This document shows positions 1 to 11,585 of a DNA stretch of 64,000 nt, piece after piece. Origin of the DNA: Artemia franciscana (Eukaryota; Arthropoda; Branchiopoda; Anostraca; Artemiidae). Position 1 is the first letter of the stretch, and the number at the start of each line of letters is the position of its first letter. Location: contig NC_088866.1 of NCBI RefSeq assembly GCF_032884065.1, positions 33,399,519-33,463,518 of the forward strand, written 5' to 3'. The notes under the pieces are model-generated. The model had not been told where the DNA came from, ran no database searches, and was given only the letters and a program-made list of their open reading frames with translations. A program made the position numbers and the translations under genes.

Positions 1-600
1 AACGTGATTTTCGTTGGTGTTCAAGCCATAAGTTTCTTGTTTAAGGTTTTTGGTCGTGAAAATTCCAATGATATTTTTGTTGCTTCGATCCGAAGCTATT
101 CTAAGGAATATAAGGCTATATTTTGAATTTTGAAGTGGCAGCAAATGAAAATTTTCCTCACCAGTCACTGTTTTAAAAATCGTTTTTAATTTTTGGTTAC
201 TATGGACCGTCGTTCATCCTTTGTTGAGGTGCAGCTACTGGCGCAACCATGATATGAGTATAATCAGGAAAATATTCTATTGAACTAAAAACTTTTACTA
301 AACCGCGTAAAACCAACATTTTGCCATCAAATACCAACGAATTTTTTCCTAAATTTATATAGCTGCGAGCATATCAAATTCTTTTAAGAATCTAGATAAT
401 TTTTTTTTTATAAAAGTGCAAGAAACTTTTTGTCACCAAGTTCTAAATAATTTTTCAACCAACCAATTGGATCAGGTTCATTCTAAATAGAAATTATATA
501 AAAAAAATAGTTTTTTATTTAATTTACGGAATAATTTCTGTTAATTTTAAGTTTTAATGTCGCTCCTTACTTGCAGTTAAAGAAAACTTGTTTTTTATAG
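1..600. other. AT-rich intergenic sequence, no gene seen
   Basis: No open frame with recognisable protein content on either strand. Positions about 541-590 carry a diverged copy of the arm sequence of the foldback at 4500-4808 (core GTCGCTCCTTACT), so even this stretch contains dispersed repeat material. Confidence 0.5.
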
Positions 601-2663
601 CACTTGGTATTGTGACATAAAGCAATCGCAAATTCTGTCGGTCTGTCTGTCGGTCCCGGTTTTGCTACTTGAGGCACTTCCAGGTAAGCTAGGACGATGA
701 AATTTGGCAGGCGTATCAGGGACTGAACCAGATTAAATTAAAAATAGTCGTTTTCCCGATTTGACCGTCTAGGGGGGCGGGGGCGGTTAATTTGGAAAAA
801 TAGAAAAAATGAAGTATTTTTAACTTACGAACGGTTCATCAGATATTAATGAAATTTGATGTTTGGAAGGATATCGTGTCTTCGAGCTCTTTTTTTCGTA
901 TCCCGTCTGGATCTGGTGACATTGGGGGGGGGGGAAGTTGGGAGGGGGAAACATAAAATCTTGGAAAACACTTAGAGGGGAGGGATCGGGATGAAACTTG
1001 GTGGGAAAAATAAGCACAAGTCCTAGATACATTACTGACATAAACGAAACAGATCTGCTCTCTTTGGGGTAGTTGGGGGGGAGTTGATTCTGAAAATTGG
1101 AAAAAATAAGGTATTTTTAACTTACGAACGGGTGATAGGATCTCAATGAAATTTGATATTTAGAAGGATATCGTGTCTCAAAGCTCTTATTTAAAATCCC
1201 GACCGCATCTGGTGACATTGGGGGAGTTTGGAGGGGGGAACATAAAATGATGGAAAACGCTTAGAGTGGAGGGATCGGGATGCAACTTGGTGGGAAAAAT
1301 AAACAGAAGTCATAGATACGTGATTGACATAATTGGAACAGATCCGCTCTATTTGGGGGGGGGGGAACTCTGCAAATTAGAAAAAATTTCATATTTTTAA
1401 CTTCCGAAGGGGTGATCGGATCTTCATGAAACTTCATATATAGAAGGATCTCGTAACTCAGATCTCTTATTTTAAATCTTAACCGGATCCAGCGTCATTG
1501 GGGGGGGGGGACTGGAAATCTTAGAAAATACTTTAAGCGGAGAGATCAGGATGAAACTGGACGGGAAGAATAAAAACAGGTTTAAGATACGTGAATGACA
1601 TAACCGGACTGGATAAAGTTGATGTGTAGAAGGATCTTATGTCTCAGATGCTCCATTTTCGACTCGAATTGGATCCGGAGACACAGGGAGTTGGAGGCGG
1701 GAAACAGAAATCTTGGAAAACGCTTAGAATGGAGAGATCGGGATGAAACTTTATGGGAAGAATAAGCAAAAGTTCTAGATACGTGATTGACATAATCGGA
1801 ACGGATCCTTTCTCTTTGGAGGAGCTGGGGGGGTGTGTGTTAATTTGCCAAAATTAGAAAAATTGAGGTATTTTAACTTAAGAACAGGTGACCGGATCTT
1901 AATGAAATTTGATATTTAGAAGAAATTCATTTCTCAGAGCTCTTATTTTAAATCTCGACCAGATCTGTTGACATTGGGGGGATTTGGAGGGGAAAATCGG
2001 ATACGTGATTGACTCAAATGTACTGGATTCGCTCTCTTTGGGGGAGTTGGGGGGAGGGGTTCAGTGCTTTGATGAGTTTGGTGCTTCTGGACGCGTTAGG
2101 ACGATGAACATTGGTAGGCGTGTCAGGGAGCTGTACAAATTGACTTGATAAAGTCGTTTTCCCAGATTCGACCATCTGGGGGGCTAAAGGGAGAGGAAAA
2201 ATTAGAAAAAATTAGGTATTTGTAACTTACGAGTGGGTGATCGGATCTTAATGAAATTTGATATTTAGAAGAAATTCATTTCTCAGAGCTCTTATTTTAA
2301 ATCTCGACCAGATCTGTTGACATTGGGGGGATTTGGAGGGGAAAATCGGATACGTGATTGACTCAAATGTACTGGATTCGCTCTCTTTGGGGGAGTTGGG
2401 GGGAGGGGTTCAGTGCTTTGATGAGTTTGGTGCTTCTGGACGCGTTAGGACGATGAACATTGGTAGGCGTGTCAGGGAGCTGTACAAATTGACTTGATAA
2501 AGTCGTTTTCCCAGATTCGACCATCTGGGGGGCTAAAGGGAGAGGAAAAATTAGAAAAAATTAGGTATTTGTAACTTACGAGTGGGTGATCGGATCTTAA
2601 TGAAATTTGATATTTAGAAGGACATCGTGACTCAGAGCTCTTATTTTCAATCCCGACCGGCAT
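601..2663. repeat. G-rich degenerate tandem array, ~280-350 bp unit
   Basis: A block containing an AACTTACGA-type core followed by GATCTTAATGAAATTTGAT recurs near 822, 1120, 1400, 1874, 2223 and 2572. Each unit also holds runs of 6-10 G, a GACATTGGGGG block and a TTGACATAA block. Spacing is about 298, 280, 474, 349 and 349 bp, so one unit boundary between 1400 and 1874 is degraded. Short open frames here (minus strand 820-1041 and 2472-2663) repeat with the unit, look like no known protein and are not called as genes. Confidence 0.75.
1904..2600. repeat. Near-exact 349-bp tandem duplication
   Basis: Sequence from about 1904 recurs at about 2253 with a constant 349-bp offset (for example AGAAATTCATTTCTC at 1921 and 2270, and ACGATGAACATTGG at 2101 and 2450). 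I saw no differences across the unit. It is much younger than the surrounding degenerate array, so it is a recent local expansion of one unit. Confidence 0.85.
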
Positions 2664-2808
2664 TAAGCCTCTGATTTTCCTTTTAAATCAATCTATTGAT
2701 TCTTAGAATTTTGTTAGAGCTCATACCATATGAGCTCTTGGCTCTTAGCTCTTCTGGCCTCGTCACAAGTGCCATATGAGCTCTTAGCTCTTGTTTTTAT
2801 ATTTAATT

Positions 2809-4170
2809 TCTGAACTTTTTTGAATTAATGTATGTTTTGATTTTGGCTCACTACATGAATAATTAAAACGAAATTTACAAATTAATTTTTTTGGCTAAAC
2901 GACTTTCTCATGGTTTTGATCGGACGATTTTGATAAAATAAGAGGTGGGAGAGGAGCCTTAGTTACCCTCGAATTTTTGGTTGCTTAAAAACGGAACTAG
3001 AACTTGTGTTTACGAATGTTTTTATAAATACACGAAACTTACGAATTATCCTACCTAACGAACTTCTATATTTGTATATTTTTATCACGTATATGAAGGG
3101 GTTTGCCCCCTCGCCAATACCTCGCTCTTTACACTAAAGCTTGAATTTTGTCCTAGTTCTTTAAGAATGACCCCTGAATAACAAAGGCCGTAGAGTAAAT
3201 AGTTGAAATTACTAAAAATACTTCAGCGTAAAGAGCAAGGTATTGTGAAGAGACGAACCCCCTTATATATCTAACATTTTCTGTTCGTTGTAAGTTTTAA
3301 TGCTGATCCTTACTTTCAGTTGGAAAAAAGCTTTTTCAGATTTATTTTTCCATTGTTTTTTTTTGTTTTGAATAATGATACAAAATCCTGCGCCCCCTTC
3401 ATGGAATGTCTCTTCCCCCAGGACAAGTTCCTCCAAGGAAAGATCCTTCCACATAGCTCCCTCCCCTTTCCCCCCTCAACCAAAAAAAAATCCACCTGAA
3501 AACGTCTGTACACTTCCCAATAACCATTACTTTCTGTAAACACTAGTCAAAGTTTGTAACTTGCAGCCCCTCCCCTGGGGACTGTGGAGGAGTAAGTCGT
3601 CCCCAAAAAAGACATAGTTATTATGTTTTTCGACTATGCGGAACAAAATTGCTATTTCAAAATTTTAATCCATTGACTTTGGAAAAAATGAGCGTGGGAG
3701 GGGGCCTCCAATTTTTTGGTCACTTAAAATGGGCACTAGAACTTTTAGTTTCTATTATGATAAGGCCTCTCGCAACATTCTAGGACCAATGGCTCGATAT
3801 GATAAACACGTTAGTGTTTCCCTTAGCCAAACTCGATACGAAAAATAAACACGCACCCGTGATCGCTCTTCTGGCAAAAAAATACGAAGTTCCATATTTT
3901 TGTAGATAGGAGCTTGAAACTTCAACAGTGAAACTTCTATTACTTTTAGGGGGTGTTTCCCCCTATTTTCCAAAATAAGGCAAGTTTTCTCAGGCTCGTA
4001 TCTTTTGATGGGTAAAATTTGATGAACCTTGTATATTTAAAATCTGCATAAAAATCTGATTCTTTTGATGTATCTATTAGTATCAAAATTCAATCAAAAA
4101 TATTTGATTGCCATTGAGCCGGGTCGCCCCTTACTACAGTTCATTACCACGGACTGTTTGATATACATCC
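2809..4170. repeat. Interspersed repeat family B, copy 1
   Basis: This 1.36-kb non-coding element matches 4801-6243 along its length and matches 6575-7410 over its right part. Shared landmarks in order are: TTTTGAATTAATG near the left end; a CTCGCTCTTTAC block and its imperfect reverse complement around 3120-3240; CCTGCGCCC; AAAACGTCTGTACACTTCCC; and a right end reading GGGTCGCCCCTTACTACAG followed by ACTGTTTGA. No protein is recognisable in six frames. It could be a non-autonomous DNA transposon or a satellite-like unit. Confidence 0.75.
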
Positions 4171-4499
4171 TACTAAAGGGATAGGGAAATGCACAAACAG
4201 TCTTGTATTTCTTTAGGGGGCACAAGAAAAAAAAAAATAGACAATTTTCTTCTTATTGTTTTATGGAATTGGTGAAATTATCATCGAAGCAGCTTTGTTG
4301 TATTTTATTGATATGCAATAGTTGAAACTTGTTCGAATAAAGATAGCCTTTTGAGTATCAGTTTCCCTTGGAAACCCTTCGATATTACATCTAATGTGTT
4401 TTTAACTCACCTTAAATCAATCAAGAATTAATAAAATCAAATCAGTTCCCTGAATTTTTTAGAACCACATTGAAATGAACTTCCGTTAAGAGGGCTTTT
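4171..4499. other. Spacer, nothing recognised
   Basis: About 330 bp of AT-rich sequence between repeat family B copy 1 and the foldback. No open frame, RNA or repeat signature was recognised. Confidence 0.5.
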
Positions 4500-4808
4500 A
4501 GAAATAAAATAAAAAAAAACTAGTTTTTTTAACTGAAAGTAAGGAGCGACATTAAAACTTAAAACGAACAGAAATTACTCCGTATATGAAATGGGTTGTC
4601 CCCTCCGCAGTCCCTCGCTCTTTACGCTAAAGTTTGACTCTTTGCCACAATTCTACTTTTTAAAACAATTAAAAACTTTAGCGTAAAGAGCGTGGGACTG
4701 CGGAGGGGACAACCCATTTCATATACGGAGTAATTTCTGTTCGTTTTAAGTTTTAATGTCGCTCCTTACTTTCAGTTAAAAAAACTAGTTTTTTTTTATT
4801 TTATTTCT
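4500..4808. mobile_element. MITE-like foldback with 136-bp inverted arms
   Basis: Arms 4500-4635 and 4673-4808 are reverse complements without indels, and I counted one mismatch (CCCTCGC against CCCACGC). The loop is 37 bp (4636-4672). Half-arm relatives occur at about 541-590, 3280-3330 and 5325-5370. The right arm overlaps the left end of family B copy 2, so the foldback may be a hyper-symmetrised derivative of that family. No transposase is present. A TIR-type MITE is a reasonable alternative, but clear target-site duplications were not identified. Confidence 0.8.
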
Positions 4809-6243
4809 GAACGTTTTTGAATTAATGCATGTTTTATTTTGGCTCTCCGCACATAAATTATTGAAATGAAATTAGTATATTAATTTTTTTTTTTGGCTAA
4901 ATGGCTTTCTCTTAGTTTTGATCAAACGATTTTGAGAAATAAGGGGTGGGGAAGGAGGCCTAGCTGTCCTCCAATTTTTCGGTTACTTAAAAAGGCTACT
5001 AGAACTTTTAATATTCAACGAACGTTTTTATTAGTAAAAAATATACGTAACTTAAGAATTAACTTACGTAACAAACTTTTTTATTCTTATATTTTTATTA
5101 TGTGTACGAGGGGGTTTATACCCTCGTTAATACCTCGCTCTTAACACTAAATCGTAAGTTTTGTCCCAATTCTTTAAGAATGACCCCTGAATCAAAAAGG
5201 CCGTAGAATAAATAGTTGAAATCACTAAAAATATCTTAGCATAAAGAGCGAGGTATTTATCTCCTCCTAAATACCTCGCTCTTTATGCTAAAGTATTTTT
5301 AGAACCCCTCATATGCGTAATAATCTCTGTTCGTTTTAAATTTCAATGCTATTCCTTACTCTCATTTGAAAAAACGTTTTCATGTTTATTTTTTTCATTG
5401 TTTTTTTATAGTAATGCTAGAAAATCCTGCGCCCTTTTCATTGAATTTTTCTTCCCCCATGACATATTCCTCAAAGGAAAGATCCTCCCACAAAACCCTC
5501 TCCCATCAACCCCACCCCCCAAACCAAAAAATCCCCATGAAAACGTCTGTACACTTCCCAATAACCATTACTATATGTAAACATTGGTCAAAGTTTGTAA
5601 CTTGCAGCCCCTCCCTCAGGGATTGTGGGGGAGTAAGTCATTCCCAAAGACATAGTAATTATGGTTTTTGACTATGCTGAACAAAATGGCTATCTTAAAA
5701 TTTTAATATGTTGACTTTTGGAAAAAAATGAGCATGGGAGGGGGCCTATTTGCCCTCCAATTTTTTTGGTCACTTAAAAAGGACACTAGAACTTTTCATT
5801 TCCGTTAGAATGAGCCCTCTCGCGACATCCTAGGACCACTTGGTCGATAAGATGACCCCTGGAAAAAAAAAAACAAACAAATAAACACGCACCCGTGATT
5901 TGTCTTCTGGCAAGAAATACAAAATTCCACATTTTTTAGATAGGAGCTTGAAATTTTTGCTATAGAGTTCTCTGATATACCGAATGCGATAGTGTGATTT
6001 TCGTTAAGATTCTATGACTTTTAGGGGATGTTTCCCCCTTTTTTCCAAAATAGGACAAATTTTCTCAAGCTCGTAACTTTTGATGACAAAGACTAAATTA
6101 ATTGAAACTTATATATTTAGAATCAGCGTAAAAATTCGATTCTTTTGATGTATCTTTTAGCATCAAAATTCCGTTTTTTAGAATTTCGTTTACTATTCAG
6201 CCGGGTCGCCCCTTACTACAGTTCCTTACCACGAACTGTTTGA
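4801..6243. repeat. Interspersed repeat family B, copy 2
   Basis: Aligns with 2809-4170 from TTTTGAATTAATGCATG to the right end GAACTGTTTGA. It is the longest copy and contains A-rich insertions near 5850-5885. Small open frames such as 5366-5671 (plus) are not conserved intact in copies 1 and 3, so they are not called as genes. Confidence 0.75.
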
Positions 6244-6574
6244 AAAGAAAATAATTCGGTATTTCGGGGCTTCTAACATTATTACTCCTTTGCGGAAGTT
6301 AGGCTCAAAATTGAAAAAGGATTATATTTTTTCTCAGGGCCCCTTCCACCTCTTAGTTCGTTTATTTTCCCGTTATTTTTCACCTGTTTTCGCTTTATAG
6401 TTGTGTTATCTCTTAGCAGTTCTTTCGTTAGTTGAGTTATGGTTGTGGTATATATGTTTTATCGCTCGTATAGTTGTGTTATTTTCAAATTATACTCCAT
6501 AATAGAGAGGCTCCGAACACCCAGCATTGTATGTTAAGCTCTTAATTTGACGTTTTTTTCTAACGTGACCACAT
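6244..6574. other. Spacer, nothing recognised
   Basis: AT-rich sequence between two family B copies; no gene or structured feature seen. Confidence 0.45.
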
Positions 6575-7410
6575 TCGTCCTGCGCCCTTTTCATTGAATT
6601 TTTCCCCCATGGCATATTTCTCCTAGGAAAGATCCTCCCACATAGCCCCCTCCCTCAACCCTACCCCCAAAACCAAAAAAATCCCCCTGAAAACGTCTGT
6701 ACACTTCCCAATAACCATTATTATATGTAAACACTGGTTGAAGTTTGTAACTTGCAACCCCTCCCCCAGGGACTGTGGGGGAGTAAGTCATCCCCAAAAA
6801 CATAGTTATCATGATTTTCGACTATGCTAAGCAAAATGGCTATCTCAAAATTTTGATCCGTTGACTTTGGGAAACAAATGAGCGTGGGAGGGGGCCTAGA
6901 TGCCCTCCAATTTTTTTGGTCACTTAAAAAGGGCACTAGAACTTTTCATTTCCGTTAGAATGAGCCCTCTTGCGACATTCTAGGACAACTTGGTCGATAC
7001 GATGACCCCTGGGAAAAAAACAAAAAACAAAAAAAAACAAACAAATAAACACGCACCCGTGATTTGTCTTCTGGCAAAAAATGCAAAATTCCACATTTTT
7101 GTAGATAGGACCTTGAAACTTCTACAGTAGGGTTCTCTGATACGCTGAATCTGATGGTGTCATTTTCGTTAAGATCCTACGACTTTTAGGGGGTGTTTCC
7201 CCCTATTTTTCTAAATAAGGCAAATTTTCTCAGGCTCGTAACTTTTGATGGCTAAGACTAAACTTGATGAAACTTATATATTTAAAATCAGCATTAAAAT
7301 GCGATTCTTTTGATGTAGCTATTGATATCAAAATTCAATTTTTTAGAGTTTTGGTTCCTATTGAGCCGGATCGCTCCTTACTACAGTTCGTTACCACGAA
7401 CTGTTTGACT
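6575..7410. repeat. Interspersed repeat family B, copy 3 (left-truncated)
   Basis: Corresponds to the right ~830 bp of family B, starting at the CCTGCGCCC block and ending in GAACTGTTTGA. It lacks the left half seen in copies 1 and 2. Confidence 0.75.
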
Positions 7411-8854
7411 ATCTTGTTCCCTATAGTTAAAATTTGAATATATTTTCTGGTTCATCAAATTAGTATCAATAAATTAAATGGTTGCAACTCTGACTAATAT
7501 TCTAGATAATACATCATACCTAAAGTGTACTTTATTAGTTGCGCTCAACAATCAAACATCAATACCGTGAGACCGTCTAATAATACCTTTGAGACTTATG
7601 CAGTTAAAGAACCTGATATTCGTGTATAGGAAGAGACAGGAGTGGAGGAAATTCATGTGCACCATTTTTTCTCCCCCCCAAGGTAAAACCCTCTGATATT
7701 CCCCTCCCGGTTGAAGCTCTACGTGCCTATGCTAGATAGTACTCCTGGTATATTTTAAATGATATCTTCTTTATGTATTTTAGGAATGGGATAATAAGTC
7801 TTTAGCCCGAGTAAAAAAAACAGTCTTTTCTGAATTTCCCAGAATTCCTAAATCATAATCCTGATGTTTTAATATTACCGGGAATTTTTTGGTATGGATA
7901 CAGGCAAAATCTGGAAAACTATCACGTTAGAAAAGGTTCATTTCCAAAAAATGACTCTCAGAAGATGAGCTGAAGTCACATTTCAGAGTAAAAAAAAAAT
8001 TACAGTAAAAAACAAATACGATAAGATTAGCTAAAAAAGTAAACAATTCAGAAACATTAAAAATAGTTGTAGAATTTAGAGGAAAATCAAGTGCAAAATT
8101 TCAACCTAAAAAGTGCATGAATACAGTCTTTGAGTGGTCTTCAAAGCTAGCCTTCGATGCAAATCTCATTTAATCTTGACTCGTAACATTTTCAGTTTTC
8201 TAACCCCCCCCCCCTAGATAAAAATTATATTTCAAAATATGATTTTGGCATTTTACAAATTTCCTTTTTTTTATGAAACTTTGTGTGAATACCCTTGAGC
8301 TATCATTTTGAACAGCAACGACCATGAGCTAATATGGGGACAGGCCTTGGGCTTTATTAGACACATAAACTCAATGTCAATAAAATAAGTTTCACCAAAT
8401 CACAAGGCCGACAGTAGCTGCATTTTATTAGGTTTTCTGTTTTTCCGCTGATCTTAGTTACTCCAAAATTGGGTTTGAACTTCGCCCCTTTTGTCTTCAG
8501 TCTCTTCATAAGTAGAATGTGTAAGAGCAGCAAGGAATTAGTGTGCCTTACGGTTCATATTTTTTTTACCAGCAAAATACAGATAAACTACCCCCCCCCC
8601 CCTCCAAATTTACAGTACTGCCATTAGCCTTCTTGAACTAAATTGATGTTTCCTTGCTTTGATCTGCACTCAAAAGTTTCAAGAAATTCTATAGTATTGT
8701 ATATAGCCCGAACATTATAACTGCTGGAGATTCTCGGCATTCAGTAAGCAAAACAATTCTCATTGGTACCTGTCTTTAGGGCCATATTCAAGTTCCGTTG
8801 AATTTTCATAAGGCTTGCCTGAGCTCTGTATTTTCAAAGATTATAAAAATAAAT
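7411..8854. other. AT-rich sequence with C homopolymers, no gene seen
   Basis: About 1.4 kb up to the scaffold gap. Runs of 9-12 C occur near 8205 and 8590. No open frame of note, no RNA gene and no copy of the neighbouring repeats was recognised. Confidence 0.5.
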
Positions 8855-8954
8855 NNNNNNNNNNNNNNNNNNNNNNNNNNNNNNNNNNNNNNNNNNNNNN
8901 NNNNNNNNNNNNNNNNNNNNNNNNNNNNNNNNNNNNNNNNNNNNNNNNNNNNNN
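8855..8954. other. Scaffold gap of exactly 100 N
   Basis: One hundred consecutive N. A round 100 suggests a placeholder gap of unknown true length. It abuts the left arm of a very large palindrome, which is a plausible reason for the assembly break. Confidence 0.99.
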
Positions 8955-10161
8955 GGTGTCCCCGTTGTAGTTGTGTCCCTGTGTCCCGGTCGTCATTTAT
9001 ATTCCCTGTGTCCCGGTCGTCATTTGTATCCCGGTGTACCGGAGTTGTGTCCCTGTGTCCCGGTCGTCATTTATATTCCCTGTGTCCCGGGTCCCGGTCG
9101 TCATTTGTATCCCGGTGTCCCGGTCTGTATATACATTCGTTTTTTAGTTTTGTTTTTCTCCTTTATTTTTTTCCTTTTTTTTTCTTTTTTAGCTTATTTA
9201 GATTTTTAGATTTTTTAGTTTTTTTATTAGTTTTTAGTTTTTTTTTCTTTTTAGTTTTTTTGTCCCGGTCGTCATTTATATCCCCCTGTTTCCCCCGGGT
9301 CGTCATTTATACTCCCTGTGTCCCGGTGCTTTGTTGATTGCTAATCGAACATTCCTTTTGTCCTGGTCGCTTTCTCTTTGAGTGTCGTCATTTATTTTTT
9401 TCTTTTTTAGTTCTTTTAGTTTTTACCTTTTTTAGTTTTTTTTAGTTTTTAGTTTTTTTAGTTTTTTACCTTTTTTTAGTTTTTTTAGTTTTTTTTAGTT
9501 TTTTAGCTTTTTTATTTTTTTTATTAGTTTTTAGTTTTTTTGTAGTTTTTGCCTTTTTTTTAGTTTTTTTAGTTTTTTAGCTTTTTTATTAGTTTTTAGT
9601 TTTTTTTGTAGTTTTTGCCTTTTTTTAGTTTTTTTAGTTTTTTAGCTTTTTTATTTTTTTTATTAGTTTTTAGTTTTTTTTGTAGTTTTTGCCTTTTTTT
9701 TTCTCTTTGAGTGTCGTCATTTATTAGTTTTTTCCTTTTTTTTTTTAGTTTTTTATTGGTTTTTACCTTTATTTTAGCTTATTTTTCAGTTTTTTCCTTT
9801 TTTTTAGTTTTTTTATTTTTTATTTTTTTTAGTTTTTTACCTTTTTTTAGTTTTTTTAGTTTTTTAGCTTTTTTACTTTTTTTATTAGTTTTTAGTTTTT
9901 TTTGTAGTTTTTGCCTTTTTTTAGTTTTTTCAGTTTTTTTTTTAGTTTTTTATTGGTTTTTACCTTTATAGTTTTTTTAGTTTTTTAGCTTTTTTATTTT
10001 TTTTATTAGTTTTTAGTTTTTTTTGTAGTTTTTGCCTTTTTTTAGTTTTTTCAGTTTTGACGTCACCTGATCCAGTTTTTTCAGGTGACGTCACCTGACA
10101 CATCCATCCACACATCCATCCATCCATCCATCCACAGACAACTTATTTTTATATATATAGA
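8955..10161 (-). mobile_element. Non-autonomous Helitron M1, 3' end lost in the gap
   Basis: Read on the minus strand, the element starts at 10161 with A|TC followed by TATATATATAAAAATAAG and GTTGTC. Next come a GGATG tandem, CAGGTGACGTCACCTG palindromes, a long A-rich tract (AAAAACT units) and a GACGACCGGGACAC minisatellite. It runs into the N gap before its helicase tail and 3' hairpin. It is nearly identical to 14688-15876. Together with the next element it forms a palindrome centred near 10168. It encodes no protein. Confidence 0.8.
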
Positions 10162-11104
10162 TATCTTCTATCTATCTATATAAAAATAAGTTGTCTGTGG
10201 ATGGATGGATGGATGGATGTGTGGATGGATGTGTCAGGTGACGTCACCTGAAAAAACTGGATTAGGTGACGTCAAAACTGAAAAAACTAAAAAAAGGCAA
10301 AAACTACAAAAAAAACTAAAAACTAATAAAAAAAATAAAAAAGCTAAAAAACTAAAAAAACTATAAAGGTAAAAACCAATAAAAAACTAAAAAAAAAACT
10401 GAAAAAACTAAAAAAAGGCAAAAACTACAAAAAAAAACTAAAAACTAATAAAAAAAGTAAAAAAGCTAAAAAACTAAAAAAACTAAAAAAACTAAAAAAA
10501 GGTAAAAAACTAAAAAAAATAAAAAATAAAAAAAAACTAAAAAAAAGGAAAAAACTGAAAAATAAGCTAAAATAAAGGTAAAAACCAATAAAAAACTAAA
10601 AAAAAAAAGGAAAAAACTAATAAATGACGACACTCAAAGAGAAAGCGACCAGGACAAAAAACTAAAAAAAAAGGCAAAAACTACAAAAAAACTAAAAACT
10701 AATAAAAAAAATAAAAAAGCTAAAAAACTAAAAAAACTAAAAAAAGGTAAAAAACTAAAAAAACTAAAAACTAAAAAAAACTAAAAAAGGTAAAAACTAA
10801 AAGAACTAAAAAAGAAAAAAATAAATGACGACACTCAAAGAGAAAGCGACCAGGACAAAAGGAATGTTCGATTAGCAATCAACAAAGCACCGGGACACAG
10901 GGAGTATAAATGACGACCAGGACACAAGTAAAAAAAAAAATTAACAAAACTAAAAAGAAGGTAAAAACTACAAAAAAACTAAAAAGAAAAAAAAACTAAA
11001 AACTAATAAAAAAACTAAAAAATCTAAAAATCTAAATAAACTAAAAAAGAAAAAAAAAGGAAAAAAATAAAGGAGAAAAACAAAACTAAAAAACGAATGT
11101 ATAT

Positions 11105-11490
11105 ACAGACCGGTACACCGGGATACAAATGACGACCGGGACACAGGGAATATAAATAACGACCGGGACACAGGGACACAACTACAACGGGGACACCGGG
11201 GGAAACAGGGGGATATAAATGACGACCGGGACAAAAAAACTAAAAAGAAATAAAAACTAAAAACTAATAAAAAAAACTAAAAAATCTAAAAATCTAAATA
11301 AGCTAAAAAAGAAAAAAAAAGGAAAAAAATAAAGGAGAAAAACAAAACTAAAAAACGAATGTATATACAGACCGGGACACCGGGATACAAATGATGACCG
11401 GGACCCGGGACACAGGGAATATAAATGACGACCGGGACACAGGGACACAACTACAACGGGGACACCGGGGGAAACAGGGGGATAACCTGA
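11105..11490 (+). repeat. GACGACCGGGACAC minisatellite in Helitron P1
   Basis: Imperfect units built on ACCGGGACAC plus AGGGAATATAAATGACG are repeated in two blocks separated by an A-rich segment. Equivalent blocks occur in every Helitron of this family here (about 13555-13690, 14376-14520, 14650-14870, 23805-23990, 24355-24480, 24620-24830, 36755-37075, with unit number varying). The apparent serine/proline/cysteine-rich reading frames in these blocks follow the repeat and are not genes. Confidence 0.8.
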
Positions 11491-11585
11491 CAATCTATTT
11501 ATATGCAAAGACAATGGGACAGCAAAGAATGTTGTATATTCGCAAGTTTTACGTAGTTAAAACCATATATATATATATATATATA

